Positions 1-8,835 of a stretch of DNA of 64,000 nucleotides are shown here, one piece after another. The DNA comes from Acidovorax_G lacteus (GTDB taxonomy: Bacteria; Pseudomonadota; Gammaproteobacteria; Burkholderiales; Burkholderiaceae_C), in assembly GCF_039540375.1 (NCBI RefSeq), contig NZ_BAABEX010000028.1:1-64000 (forward strand), given 5' to 3'. Under the pieces are notes generated by a model. That model made no database searches and was not told the origin of the DNA. It was given only the letters and a program-made list of their open reading frames with translations. How positions within the stretch are numbered: position 1 is the first letter of the stretch; every line of letters begins with the position of its first letter. The translations under genes and the position numbers were made by a program.

Positions 1-534
1 GTGTTCTCGATCTCCGGTCGCGGCACCGTGGTGACCGGTCGTGTCGAGCGCGGCGTGATCAAGGTCGGTGAAGAAATCGAAATCGTGGGCATCCGCGACA
101 CGCAAAAGACCACCTGCACCGGCGTGGAAATGTTCCGCAAGCTGCTGGACCAAGGCCAAGCTGGCGACAACGTCGGCCTGCTGCTGCGCGGCACCAAGCG
201 TGAAGAAGTCGAGCGCGGTCAAGTGCTGTGCAAGCCTGGCTCCATCAAGCCGCACACCCACTTCACGGCAGAGGTGTACGTGCTGTCCAAGGACGAAGGC
301 GGCCGCCACACCCCCTTCTTCAACAACTACCGTCCCCAGTTCTACTTCCGCACGACCGACGTGACGGGCGCGATCGAGCTGCCGGCCGACAAGGAAATGG
401 TGATGCCTGGCGACAACGTGTCCATCACGGTGAAGCTGATCAACCCCATCGCCATGGAAGAAGGTCTGCGCTTCGCCATCCGCGAAGGCGGTCGTACCGT
501 GGGCGCTGGCGTTGTGGCCAAGATCCTCGCCTAA
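1..534 (+). CDS. tuf: Elongation factor Tu, C-terminal part (cut by window edge)
   Basis: EF-Tu is the GTPase that delivers aminoacyl-tRNA to the ribosomal A site. The visible 177 residues, ending at TAA 532-534, correspond to domains II and III of a roughly 396-residue protein; the GTPase G motifs lie upstream of the window. Recognisable stretches are GRGTVVTGRVERG near the beginning and RFAIREGGRTVGAGVV at the end. The GTG at base 1 is an internal valine codon, not a start. The gene ends 27 bases before rpsJ, the usual str/S10 arrangement, so the two are probably co-transcribed. Confidence 0.97.
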   Translation: MFSISGRGTVVTGRVERGVIKVGEEIEIVGIRDTQKTTCTGVEMFRKLLDQGQAGDNVGLLLRGTKREEVERGQVLCKPGSIKPHTHFTAEVYVLSKDEGGRHTPFFNNYRPQFYFRTTDVTGAIELPADKEMVMPGDNVSITVKLINPIAMEEGLRFAIREGGRTVGAGVVAKILA

Positions 535-561
535 TCGAACGATCTGAACGAGGAACTTCCC

Positions 562-873
562 ATGTCCAAGCAAAAGATCCGCATCCGCCTCAAGGCGTTT
601 GACTACAAGCTGATCGACCAGTCGGCTGCCGAGATCGTCGACACCGCCAAGCGTACCGGCGCGATCGTCAAGGGTCCGGTGCCCCTGCCCACGCGCATGA
701 AGCGTTTCGACATTCTGCGTTCGCCGCACGTCAACAAGACCAGCCGCGACCAGTTCGAAATCCGCACGCACCAGCGTCTGATGGACATCGTCGATCCGAC
801 CGACAAGACGGTGGACGCCCTGATGAAGCTGGACCTGCCGGCCGGCGTCGACGTCGAAATCAAGCTGCAGTAA
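562..873 (+). CDS. rpsJ: 30S ribosomal protein S10 (NusE)
   Basis: S10 is a head protein of the small subunit and, as NusE, a transcription antitermination factor. The 103-residue product has the standard family length and begins MSKQKIRIRLKAFDYKLID, with the family pattern RSPHVNKTSRDQFEIRTHQR in the middle. ATG 562 is preceded by AGGAA. It follows tuf closely, but a 204-base gap containing a hairpin and a promoter separates it from rplC, so it may belong more to the tuf transcript than to the rest of the S10 operon. Confidence 0.98.
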   Translation: MSKQKIRIRLKAFDYKLIDQSAAEIVDTAKRTGAIVKGPVPLPTRMKRFDILRSPHVNKTSRDQFEIRTHQRLMDIVDPTDKTVDALMKLDLPAGVDVEIKLQ

Positions 874-885
874 TTCGGCAGCACA

Positions 886-908
886 CCGCGCATCCTGTGG
901 GTGCGCGG
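886..908 (+). terminator. Hairpin after rpsJ, possible weak terminator or attenuator
   Basis: CCGCGCATCC pairs with GGGTGCGCGG over a TGT loop (10 pairs including one G-T). The bases that follow (CCTTCTATG) are not a T run, so an intrinsic terminator is uncertain. It could reduce read-through or act as a processing site between rpsJ and rplC. Confidence 0.4.
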
Positions 909-925
909 CCTTCTATGACGCGAAC

Positions 926-954
926 TTGCTTGAAAAAGCGGTTCGCGTTATACT
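926..954 (+). promoter_or_regulatory. Sigma-70 promoter upstream of rplC
   Basis: TTGCTT (926-931) and TATACT (949-954) are separated by 17 bases, a good fit to the sigma-70 consensus. Transcription would start near 961 and give a leader of about 115 bases before the rplC ATG at 1078. The intergenic stretch 874-1077 holds nothing coding. The promoter would let rplC-rpsQ be expressed independently of tuf-rpsJ. Confidence 0.6.
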
Positions 955-1077
955 TTGCGGCTTCGCCTTTTCTGCGTCTGCGGAAGGGGCGGAGTTTTAT
1001 CAACCTTCTTTCATGCGCGCAGGCGCGAACGCTGGGGCCAATTGAAGTCGCAGCGGTGAAAGTTTTGGAGAAATAGC

Positions 1078-1752
1078 ATGAGTCTGAGCAACTCCCTCGG
1101 GTTGCTGGGCCGCAAGGTGGGCATGATGCGTCTGTTCACCGATGATGGGGACGCAGTGCCCGTCACGGTGGTGGATGTGTCCAACAACCGCGTGACCCAG
1201 GTCAAAACCGAAGAGAACGATGGCTACGTGGCCCTGCAGGTCGCGTTCGGTTCGCGCAAGGCATCGCGTGTGACCAAGCCGGAAGCTGGTCACCTTGCCA
1301 AGGCAGGTGTGGAGGCCGGTGAAATCATCCAGGAATTCCGCGTGACGGCCGAAACCGCTGGCAAGTACGCCGCCGGTGCAGTGCTGCCCGTGACGGAAGT
1401 GTTTGCTGTGGGCCAAAAGGTGGATGTGCAAGGCACGTCGATCGGTAAGGGCTACGCTGGCACGATCAAGCGCCACAACATGGGTTCGCAGCGCGCGTCC
1501 CACGGTAACAGCCGTTCGCACAATGTGCCCGGCTCTATCGGTATGGCACAGGATCCCGGCCGCGTGTTCCCCGGAAAGCGCATGACGGGCCACATGGGCG
1601 ACGTCACCCGCACCACGCAAAACCTCGATGTGATCCGCATCGACGAAGCCCGTCAGCTGCTGCTGATCAAGGGTGCCATCCCTGGCTCCAAGGGTGGTTT
1701 CGTGTCCGTGCGTCCCGCCGTCAAGGCCAAAGCCTCCAAAGGAGCGAACTAA
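1078..1752 (+). CDS. rplC: 50S ribosomal protein L3
   Basis: L3 is an early 50S assembly protein whose long loop reaches toward the peptidyl transferase centre. The 224 residues include the family block RASHGNSRSHNVPGSIG followed by AQDPGRVFPGKRM; the Gln in the second block aligns with the residue methylated by PrmB in E. coli L3. The start ATG 1078 has GGAG upstream (TTTTGGAGAAATAGC). The stop TAA overlaps the rplD ATG by one base (TAATG), indicating translational coupling. Confidence 0.98.
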   Translation: MSLSNSLGLLGRKVGMMRLFTDDGDAVPVTVVDVSNNRVTQVKTEENDGYVALQVAFGSRKASRVTKPEAGHLAKAGVEAGEIIQEFRVTAETAGKYAAGAVLPVTEVFAVGQKVDVQGTSIGKGYAGTIKRHNMGSQRASHGNSRSHNVPGSIGMAQDPGRVFPGKRMTGHMGDVTRTTQNLDVIRIDEARQLLLIKGAIPGSKGGFVSVRPAVKAKASKGAN

Positions 1753-2372
1753 TGCAGCTCGAACTCCTGAATGAACAAGGCCAGGCTGCGTCGAAGTACG
1801 ACGCGCCGGAAGCGGTGTTCGGCCGTGAGTACAACGAAGATCTGGTGCACCAGATCGTGGTGGCCTACCAGGCCAACGCCCGCCAGGGTACCCGTGCTCA
1901 GAAGGACCGTGAACAAGTCCGTCACTCGACCAAGAAGCCGTTCAAGCAAAAGGGCACGGGCAACGCTCGCGCCGGTATGACGTCCTCGCCGCTGTGGCGT
2001 GGGGGTGGCCGCATCTTCCCGAACTCGCCGGAAGAAAACTTCACCCAGAAGATCAACAAGAAGATGTACCGCGCCGGCATGTCTGCGATCCTGTCGCAGC
2101 TGGCCCGTGAAGGTCGTCTGGCCGTGGTGGATTCGCTCAAGGTCGATTCCCCCAAGACCAAGGTCCTCGCCGACAAGTTCAAGGCGATGAACCTGCAGTC
2201 GGTGATGGTGATCGCCGACGAGGTCGATGAAAACCTGTACCTCGCTTCCCGCAATCTGGCCAACGTGCTCGTCGTCGAGCCCCGTTACGCCGATCCGGTG
2301 TCGCTGGTGCGTTTCAAGAAAGTGCTCGTCACCAAGGGCGCGATCGACAAACTCAAGGAGATGTTCGCATGA
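1752..2372 (+). CDS. rplD: 50S ribosomal protein L4
   Basis: L4 binds 23S rRNA domain I and its extended loop lines the exit tunnel. The 206-residue product carries the conserved tunnel-loop segment KPFKQKGTGNARAG followed by SSPLWRGGGRIFP. In E. coli L4 represses its own operon by binding the S10 leader; here the only long leader seen is the one before rplC, and no such function can be read from sequence alone. It overlaps rplC by one base and rplW by four. Confidence 0.98.
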   Translation: MQLELLNEQGQAASKYDAPEAVFGREYNEDLVHQIVVAYQANARQGTRAQKDREQVRHSTKKPFKQKGTGNARAGMTSSPLWRGGGRIFPNSPEENFTQKINKKMYRAGMSAILSQLAREGRLAVVDSLKVDSPKTKVLADKFKAMNLQSVMVIADEVDENLYLASRNLANVLVVEPRYADPVSLVRFKKVLVTKGAIDKLKEMFA

Positions 2373-2683
2373 GCACGCCCAAGTTTGACGAAGGCCGCCT
2401 GATGCAGGTGCTGGTCGCTCCCATCGTGTCCGAAAAGGCCACGCTGGTGGCAGAGAAGTCCAACGCCGTGACCTTCAAGGTGCTGCAGAACGCCACCAAG
2501 CCTGAAATCAAGGCCGCCGTGGAGCTGATGTTCAAGGTCGAAGTGAAGGGCGTGTCGGTGGTGAATACCAAAGGCAAGACCAAGCGTTTCGGCAAGACCG
2601 TGGGCCGCCGTGACAACGTGCGCAAGGCCTATGTGACCCTGAAGCCGGGCCAGGAACTGAACCTGTCCGGGGAGGCCGCTTAA
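2369..2683 (+). CDS. rplW: 50S ribosomal protein L23
   Basis: L23 sits at the tunnel exit and is the docking point for trigger factor and SRP. The product is 104 residues, near the usual length, with the family features VAPIVSEKATLVAEKSNAV near the N-terminus and GKTKRFGKTVGRR in the C-terminal half. The ATGA overlap with the rplD stop (2369-2372) couples their translation, and rplB starts two bases after its stop. Confidence 0.98.
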   Translation: MSTPKFDEGRLMQVLVAPIVSEKATLVAEKSNAVTFKVLQNATKPEIKAAVELMFKVEVKGVSVVNTKGKTKRFGKTVGRRDNVRKAYVTLKPGQELNLSGEAA

Positions 2684-2685
2684 TC

Positions 2686-3510
2686 ATGGCAGTCATCAAG
2701 ATGAAACCCACCTCGCCCGGCCAGCGCGCTGTGGTGAAGGTGACGCGTGACCACCTGTACAAGGGTGAAGCCTACGCTCCGCTGCTGGAACCCCAGCACC
2801 AGAAGTCGGGCCGCAACAACAACGGTCACATCACGACCCGTCACAAGGGCGGTGGTCACAAGCACCACTACCGCGTGGTGGACTTCCGTCGCAACAAGGA
2901 CGGCATCCCGGCGAAGGTCGAGCGCGTCGAGTACGACCCCAACCGTACGGCCCACATTGCACTGCTGTGCTATGCCGACGGCGAGCGTCGCTACATCATT
3001 GCGCCCCGTGGCGTGGAAGTGGGCAGCACCCTGCTGTCCGGCTCCGAAGCCCCGATCCGCGCTGGCAACACGCTGCCCATCCGCAACATCCCTGTGGGTT
3101 CGACCATCCACTGCATCGAGCTCAAGCCCGGTGCCGGTGCGCAGATCGCCCGCTCGGCAGGTGCCTCGGCAACGCTGCTGGCCCGTGAAGGCACGTACGC
3201 CCAGGTGCGTATGCGCTCGGGTGAAGTGCGCAAGATCCACATCGAATGCCGCGCCACCATCGGTGAAGTGGCCAACGAAGAGCACAGCCTGCGCCAACTG
3301 GGCAAGGCCGGTGTGAAGCGCTGGATGGGCATTCGTCCGACCGTTCGCGGTGTGGCCATGAACCCGATCGACCACCCGCACGGTGGTGGTGAAGGCCGTA
3401 CCGGCGAAGGCCGCAATCCTGTCGACCCGTGGGGCAACCTGACCAAGGGCTACCGCACCCGCAACAACAAGCGCACGCAGGTGATGATCGTGTCGCGTCG
3501 TAAGAAGTAA
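2686..3510 (+). CDS. rplB: 50S ribosomal protein L2
   Basis: L2 is a primary 23S rRNA binding protein required for subunit association and the peptidyl transferase centre. The 274-residue product is full length. The hallmark C-terminal segment NPIDHPHGGGEGRT, holding the universally conserved histidine next to the catalytic centre, is intact, and RHKGGGHKHHYR is present in the N-terminal third. It lies two bases after rplW and ten before rpsS. Confidence 0.98.
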   Translation: MAVIKMKPTSPGQRAVVKVTRDHLYKGEAYAPLLEPQHQKSGRNNNGHITTRHKGGGHKHHYRVVDFRRNKDGIPAKVERVEYDPNRTAHIALLCYADGERRYIIAPRGVEVGSTLLSGSEAPIRAGNTLPIRNIPVGSTIHCIELKPGAGAQIARSAGASATLLAREGTYAQVRMRSGEVRKIHIECRATIGEVANEEHSLRQLGKAGVKRWMGIRPTVRGVAMNPIDHPHGGGEGRTGEGRNPVDPWGNLTKGYRTRNNKRTQVMIVSRRKK

Positions 3511-3520
3511 GGGGTAGCAA

Positions 3521-3799
3521 ATGACTCGTTCTCTCAAAAAGGGTCCGTTTGTTGACCATCACTTGCTGGCCAAGGTCGAGAAGGCCATTGCCACCAAGGA
3601 CAAGAAGCCTGTCAAGACCTGGTCGCGTCGCTCCATGGTTCTGCCCGAGTTCATCGGTCTGACCATTGCCGTGCACAACGGCAAGCAGCACGTGCCGGTC
3701 TATGTCACCGACCAGATGGTGGGCCACAAGCTGGGCGAATTCGCCCTGACGCGCACCTTCAAGGGTCACCCCGCGGACAAAAAAGTCCAGAAGAAATAA
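3521..3799 (+). CDS. rpsS: 30S ribosomal protein S19
   Basis: S19 forms a complex with S13 in the 30S head and contacts the A-site finger. The 92-residue protein begins MTRSLKKGPFVDHHLL and contains TWSRRSMVLPEFIGLTIAVH and GHKLGEFALTRTFKGH, all diagnostic. ATG 3521 is preceded by AAGGGGTAGCAA. Confidence 0.98.
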   Translation: MTRSLKKGPFVDHHLLAKVEKAIATKDKKPVKTWSRRSMVLPEFIGLTIAVHNGKQHVPVYVTDQMVGHKLGEFALTRTFKGHPADKKVQKK

Positions 3800-3809
3800 G
3801 GAGTAGACC

Positions 3810-4142
3810 ATGTCTGAAACACGTGCAGTCCTCCGTGGCGTTCGCCTGTCGGTCGACAAGGGCCGCCTGGTGGCCGATCTGATCCGCGGCAAGAAGGTGG
3901 ACCAGGCGCTGAACATCCTGACGTTCACGCAGAAGAAGGCCGCCGGCATTGTCAAGAAGGTGCTGGAGTCCGCGATTGCCAACGCCGAGCACAACGACGG
4001 TGCCGACATTGACGAACTCCGCGTCAAGACCATCTACGTTGAGCAGGGCACCACGCTCAAGCGTTTCACCGCGCGCGCCAAGGGCCGCGGCAACCGCATC
4101 AGCAAGCCCACGTGCCATGTGTACGTGACGGTGGGCAACTAA
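3810..4142 (+). CDS. rplV: 50S ribosomal protein L22
   Basis: L22 contacts all 23S rRNA domains and its beta-hairpin lines the exit tunnel next to L4. The 110 residues match the family length. Diagnostic stretches are RLVADLIRGKKVDQAL and the hairpin ending RFTARAKGRGNRI. A GGAG ribosome binding site (AAGGAGTAGACC) precedes ATG 3810. It lies 10 bases after rpsS and 15 before rpsC. Confidence 0.98.
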   Translation: MSETRAVLRGVRLSVDKGRLVADLIRGKKVDQALNILTFTQKKAAGIVKKVLESAIANAEHNDGADIDELRVKTIYVEQGTTLKRFTARAKGRGNRISKPTCHVYVTVGN

Positions 4143-4157
4143 GGGCCGAGGAAGAAT

Positions 4158-5033
<876 letters not shown>

Positions 5034-5035
5034 AC

Positions 5036-5452
5036 ATGCTGCAACCTGCTCGCCGCAAGTATCGCAAGGAGCAAAAAGGCCGTAACACCGGCGTTGCCAC
5101 CCGTGGCAACTCGGTCGCTTTCGGTGACTTCGGGCTCAAGTGCACGGACCGTGGCCGCTTGACGGCCCGCCAGATCGAAGCCGCACGCCGTGCGATTTCC
5201 CGCCACGTCAAGCGTGGTGGCCGTATCTGGATCCGCGTGTTCCCCGACAAGCCGATCTCGACCAAGCCCGCAGAAGTGCGTATGGGTAACGGCAAGGGTA
5301 ACCCTGAGTACTACGTGGCAGAAATCCAGCCCGGCAAGATCGTGTTCGAAATCGTGGGCGTGCCCGAAGAACTCGCTCGCGAGGCCTTCCGTCTGGCCGC
5401 TGCCAAGCTGCCGCTGCGCACCACGTTCGTCAGCCGCCACATTGGTGCTTGA
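5036..5452 (+). CDS. rplP: 50S ribosomal protein L16
   Basis: L16 binds between the A and P site tRNAs and completes the peptidyl transferase centre. The 138-residue protein begins MLQPARRKYRKEQKGRNTG and includes MGNGKGNPEYYVAEIQPGK, both diagnostic. The ATG lies two bases after the rpsC stop, with the GGAG site inside the end of rpsC (AAAGGAGAATAAACATG). Confidence 0.98.
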   Translation: MLQPARRKYRKEQKGRNTGVATRGNSVAFGDFGLKCTDRGRLTARQIEAARRAISRHVKRGGRIWIRVFPDKPISTKPAEVRMGNGKGNPEYYVAEIQPGKIVFEIVGVPEELAREAFRLAAAKLPLRTTFVSRHIGA

Positions 5453-5468
5453 TTCAGGAGAAGAAGAG

Positions 5469-5663
5469 ATGAAAGCTGCTGAACTGCGCCAAAAAGACGT
5501 TGCCGGCATCGAAGCCGAAGTCAAGGCCCTGCAAAAGGCCCACTTCGGTCTGCGCATGCAGAAGGCCACGCAGCAACTGGGCAACACCGCCTCGCTGCGC
5601 GTGACCCGTCGCGACATCGCCCGCGCGAAGACCATCCTTGCTGAAAAGCAAGCCGCCAAGTAA
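5469..5663 (+). CDS. rpmC: 50S ribosomal protein L29
   Basis: L29 is a small coiled protein at the tunnel exit beside L23. The 64-residue protein begins MKAAELRQKDVAGIEAEVK and has the family core HFGLRMQKATQQLGNTA. ATG 5469 is chosen because it has an AGGAGAAGAAG site and gives the usual family length; the reading frame stays open further upstream, but that part overlaps rplP and is not L29-like. Confidence 0.97.
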   Translation: MKAAELRQKDVAGIEAEVKALQKAHFGLRMQKATQQLGNTASLRVTRRDIARAKTILAEKQAAK

Positions 5664-5672
5664 GGAGCCGAC

Positions 5673-5942
5673 ATGACGGAAGCTAAAAAATCCCTCAAGC
5701 GCACCTTGATTGGCAAGGTGGTCAGCGACAAGCGTGCCAAGACCGTGACCGTGCTGGTCGAGCGCCGTGTGAAGCACGAGCTCTACGGCAAGATCGTGGC
5801 CAAGTCGAGCAAGTACCACGCCCATGACGAAAAGGGCGAGTACAAGCTGGGCGACGTGATCGAAATCACGGAAAGCCGTCCGATCTCCAAGACCAAGAAC
5901 TGGGTTGCGACCCGCCTGGTCCAAAAAGCGGGTCTGGTTTAA
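5673..5942 (+). CDS. rpsQ: 30S ribosomal protein S17
   Basis: S17 is an early 16S rRNA binding protein of the 30S body. The 89-residue product has the OB-fold family features TLIGKVVSDKRAKTVTVLVE and KYHAHDEKGEYKLGDVIEI. ATG 5673 is preceded by AAGGAGCCGAC. It is the last gene of this segment; rplN does not follow, so the rest of the usual spc operon is encoded elsewhere. Confidence 0.98.
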   Translation: MTEAKKSLKRTLIGKVVSDKRAKTVTVLVERRVKHELYGKIVAKSSKYHAHDEKGEYKLGDVIEITESRPISKTKNWVATRLVQKAGLV

Positions 5943-5978
5943 GACCTGCCTGCAGCCCTGCACCCAGCAGGGCTCTCC

Positions 5979-6013
5979 CAAACGGCCCACAATGTGGGCC
6001 GTTTTGCTTTTGG
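5979..6013 (+). terminator. Rho-independent terminator of the S10 operon
   Basis: AAACGGCCCAC pairs with GTGGGCCGTTT over an AAT loop, followed by TTGCTTTT. It lies 37 bases after the rpsQ stop and ends the ribosomal protein transcript. Confidence 0.85.
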
Positions 6014-6062
6014 GAGGGTGCATGGTGCGCCTTCGGCAAACCCTACAGAAAAGGAGCCTCTC

Positions 6063-6569
6063 ATGATCCAGGTCGGCGACGCATTGCCTTCCACCACGCT
6101 GATGGAGTATTCGGAAGTCGAAGGCGAGGGCTGCAGCATCGGCCCGAACCCCGTGGCCGTGGACAAAGCCGCTGCGGGCAAGACCATTGCGGTGTTTGCT
6201 GTGCCCGGCGCCTTCACGCCCACCTGCTCGGCCAAGCATGTGCCAGGTTTTGTGGACAAGGCCGACGCCTTCAAGGCCGCAGGCGTGGACGAGATCTGGT
6301 GCCTGTCGGTGAACGACGCGTTTGTGATGGGCGCGTGGGCGCGTGACCAGAAGACCGCCGGCAAGGTGCGCATGCTGGCCGATGGCGATGCGGCCTTTGC
6401 CAAGGCCACGGGCCTGACGCTGGACCTCAACGGCCGTGGCCTGGGCCTGCGCAGCAACCGCTACTCGATGCTGGTGCGCGACGGCAAAGTGGTGAGCCTG
6501 AACGTCGAGGCCCCGGGCAAGTTCGAGGTCAGCGACGCCGACACGCTGCTGGCCCAGGCCAAGGCCTGA
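6063..6569 (+). CDS. Peroxiredoxin, Prx5 type
   Basis: Thiol peroxidase that reduces H2O2 and organic hydroperoxides, probably with thioredoxin or glutaredoxin/glutathione as donor. The 168 residues match bacterial Prx5-type proteins (PF08534 style). The peroxidatic site is VPGAFTPTCSAKHVPGF with Cys55; a second cysteine is at 24. ATG 6063 follows AAAAGGAGCCTC; upstream in-frame codons would extend through the S10 terminator and are rejected. It stands alone in cytosol-type context with no signal peptide. Confidence 0.9.
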   Translation: MIQVGDALPSTTLMEYSEVEGEGCSIGPNPVAVDKAAAGKTIAVFAVPGAFTPTCSAKHVPGFVDKADAFKAAGVDEIWCLSVNDAFVMGAWARDQKTAGKVRMLADGDAAFAKATGLTLDLNGRGLGLRSNRYSMLVRDGKVVSLNVEAPGKFEVSDADTLLAQAKA

Positions 6570-6992
6570 CGAAGGCCCTCGGCCGGGCATCTCAGGTGCC
6601 CGGCAGTGGAAGTCCGCCAAGGCGCTGCCGCCCCGCTGGGCGCAGCGCCTTTGCTTTTGCGGCGGTGCCAAGGCCTGGCAGGCACCATGCCCTGCGCTGT
6701 GCGGCCCAGTGTGTGGGGTGGCCGCCGCAGACTTCAGGCGGCAAGCGCCTAGGGTGCAGAAATACTGGTTGCTATGGATTTGATAGCTGCTTGTGCTTGA
6801 TTTTCAAGCACAAGCACCTCAAAACACTCGCAGTCAGCAGCCGAGTAGCCGAGCGCCTTCCGGGCTGCCTGTACGTTCTCGTGCCGTACCAAAACCTCTA
6901 GCGACGGTTGACGACTGCACCGCCGAGAGCCCGCCCGGCGTGCAGTCTCTGCGATGGCCATCTGGACCCCGCGCCGCGCGTTGGGCCGACGC
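6570..6992. other. Intergenic region without a supported gene
   Basis: 423 bases between the peroxiredoxin and the convergent GNAT gene. It holds one interspersed repeat copy (6766-6835). Minus-strand bases 6749-7030 are open but translate the repeat itself, so no gene is called. Confidence 0.6.
6766..6835 (+). repeat. Interspersed two-hairpin repeat, copy 1
   Basis: Contains GCTATGGATTTGATAGC followed by a perfect 11-bp stem CTTGTGCTTGA / TCAAGCACAAG (6790-6814, loop TTT). Same family as the copies at 12653-13000, 26471-26536, 28218-28268, 36335-36390, 53301-53350, 54110-54160, 56651-56712 and the translated copy at 60781-60839. Confidence 0.8.
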
Positions 6993-7484
6993 TCAGTCGA
7001 TGTCCACCTTGAGGTAGTGTGCGCCCGCAATGGGGCTGTGGTAGTAGGGTGGGATTTCTTCGAAGCCCAGGTCGGCGTAGAGCGCCCGGGCCGATTCCAT
7101 GTCGTCCAGCGTATCGAGCAGCACGCTGGCGTAGCCTGCGCGGCGTGCGCCGTCCAGAATCGCCTCGGTCAGCTCCCGTCCCAGCCCAAAGCCGCGGAAC
7201 GCCTTGCGCACGTACAGGCGCTTCATCTCGGCGGCGTTGGGGTAGTCGGCGGTATCCAGCGGGCGCAACGCACAGCAGCCGGCCACGGCGCCGTCCACCA
7301 GCGCCAGCAGCAGCAGGCCGCGGGGCGCCGCGTAGTCGCCGGGCAACTGGGCCAGTTCTGCGTCAAAGTTCTGGAAGCACAGGTCCACGCTCAGGCTGGC
7401 GGCGTATTCCCGGAAGATGTCGCGCACGGCGTCCCACTCGTCGGGGGTCGTCGGGGCGATCAGCGAGACAGAGGGCTTGTCCAC
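6993..7484 (-). CDS. GNAT family N-acetyltransferase
   Basis: Acetyl-CoA-dependent acyltransferase of unknown substrate. The 163-residue product has a GNAT core with the acetyl-CoA pyrophosphate-binding segment RKAFRGFGLGRELTEAIL (about residues 99-116) and the C-terminal YASVLLDTLDDMESARALY typical of the fold. The start is a GTG at 7484 (MDKPSVSLIAP); no in-frame ATG fits, and the frame upstream overlaps the next gene. It is 119 bases downstream of, and on the same strand as, the TlpA-like gene. Confidence 0.8.
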   Translation of the reverse strand: MDKPSVSLIAPTTPDEWDAVRDIFREYAASLSVDLCFQNFDAELAQLPGDYAAPRGLLLLALVDGAVAGCCALRPLDTADYPNAAEMKRLYVRKAFRGFGLGRELTEAILDGARRAGYASVLLDTLDDMESARALYADLGFEEIPPYYHSPIAGAHYLKVDID

Positions 7485-7603
7485 GGCAGGCGCGTCGGGC
7501 GGCGTCGAAAAACAGGCCCGCAGTGTACCCGGCTGGCCTTCGCCCTTGCAGCGGGCGCTGGCGCGCGCAATGCGGGGGCTTGGCTGCAGGAGGCGGGCGG
7601 GCT

Positions 7604-8107
7604 TCAGCCTTCGGCCAGCAGCTTTTCGATGAGCTGGTGCAAGGCCGCGAAGTCGGGCGTGCCCACGAAGGACTTCACGATCTCGCCACGCTTGTTGACG
7701 ACGAAGGTGGTGGGGGTCAGGCGCACGTCGCCCCAGGCCTTGGCCACCTCGCCAGTGTTGTCGATCGCCACCTTGAAGGGCAGCTTGCGCGTCTCGGTGA
7801 AGTTCACCACGTAGCTGGGCGGGTCGTAGCTCATGGCGACGGCCACGGTGTCGAAGCCCTTGTCGCGGTACTTCTGGTAGGTGTTCACCAGGTCGGGCAT
7901 TTCGGCCACGCAGCTGGTGCAGCTGGTGGCCCAGAAGTTGACCAGCGTGACCTTGCCCTGCAGGTCGGCCGTGGTCTTGCGGCTGCCGTCCAGCAGCACG
8001 AAGGTGCTGGCGGGGGCCGGTGCGCGGCCGGTGTCCAGGTACACCCACGCGCCGATGGCCGCAAACAACGCCACCACGCCCGCCACTGCCCACTGCTTCA
8101 CACCCAT
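7604..8107 (-). CDS. TlpA-like membrane-anchored thioredoxin-fold protein
   Basis: Periplasmic thiol-disulfide reductase of the TlpA/ResA class, likely acting on cytochrome c maturation or a similar reductive step. The 167 residues start with one membrane anchor (residues 5-24, WAVAGVVALFAAIGAWVYL) and then a redox domain with the active site WATSCTSC (Cys63 and Cys66) and the cis-Pro region RLTPTTFVVNKRG. The motif CTSC is a variant of the usual CxxC. It is divergent from the lipoprotein gene at 8305; the 197 bases between hold the promoters. Confidence 0.85.
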   Translation of the reverse strand: MGVKQWAVAGVVALFAAIGAWVYLDTGRAPAPASTFVLLDGSRKTTADLQGKVTLVNFWATSCTSCVAEMPDLVNTYQKYRDKGFDTVAVAMSYDPPSYVVNFTETRKLPFKVAIDNTGEVAKAWGDVRLTPTTFVVNKRGEIVKSFVGTPDFAALHQLIEKLLAEG

Positions 8108-8304
8108 GACATGCCCCGTTCAGAAAGATTGGCCCTCGCCGCGCGCACGCGGCAGGCCCCTATTGTCTGCCACACGCCTAATCGGCCACAGCAGCTGGCC
8201 GTGTGCGGCCAGGCCCGCGCCAGCGAGCAGACCAAAGTGGACCCTGCCAGTGCGACAAAGTTCACGAGGCCTGCGCGCTCGGCCGCTGTGCCCATAATGC
8301 CTCC

Positions 8305-8835
8305 ATGAAATGCCTTGTGGTGGGTGCGGGCCTGGCGGCCCTGCTGGTGGGCTGTAGCCCGGCGCTGAACTGGCGCACTGTGATGTTCGACGCCGCGGCG
8401 CTGGGAACCACCTTCCCGTGCAAGCCTGACCAGGAGGCGCGCCGCGTCGCGCTGGCTGGCCAGGCGGTGCAGATGGAAATGATGGGTTGCGAAGCCGACG
8501 GCGCGACCTTTGCGGTGTCGCACGCCGTGCTGCCTGCGGGCACCACGCCTGCGGTGGCGCTGCAGCACTGGCAGGCCGCCGCCTCCGCACGTGCAGGTGC
8601 GACATGGCCGGCCGCCACGACGCCGTTTGTGCCCAAGGGCGCGCTGGCGCTGCCCGAAGCCGTGCGCACCACCGTGCAGGGCCAGCGGCCGGACGGCGCC
8701 GCCGTCACGCTGCAGGCCGCCTGGTTTGCCCGTGTGGTCGGCCCCGAGGTGCACCTGTACCATGCCGCCCTCTACAGCCGCGCACCGCGGCCCGAAGTGG
8801 CCGACGTCTTCTTCAACGGCCTGGTGCTCAAGTGA
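8305..8835 (+). CDS. Putative lipoprotein
   Basis: A 176-residue exported protein of unknown function. The N-terminus MKCLVVGAGLAALLVGCSP is a lipoprotein signal peptide with lipobox LVGC, predicting attachment through Cys17. The mature part has no motif I recognise. ATG 8305 is preceded by CCCATAATGCCTCC, where CATAAT may be a close -10 box. Its stop overlaps the GTG start of the following MFS gene (GTGA), so the two are probably co-expressed. Confidence 0.7.
   Translation: MKCLVVGAGLAALLVGCSPALNWRTVMFDAAALGTTFPCKPDQEARRVALAGQAVQMEMMGCEADGATFAVSHAVLPAGTTPAVALQHWQAAASARAGATWPAATTPFVPKGALALPEAVRTTVQGQRPDGAAVTLQAAWFARVVGPEVHLYHAALYSRAPRPEVADVFFNGLVLK

Noticed and set aside
6749..7030. 93-codon minus-strand frame downstream of the GNAT gene
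   Set aside because: Its last third translates the interspersed repeat and its start overlaps the GNAT gene. There is no ribosome binding site or motif.
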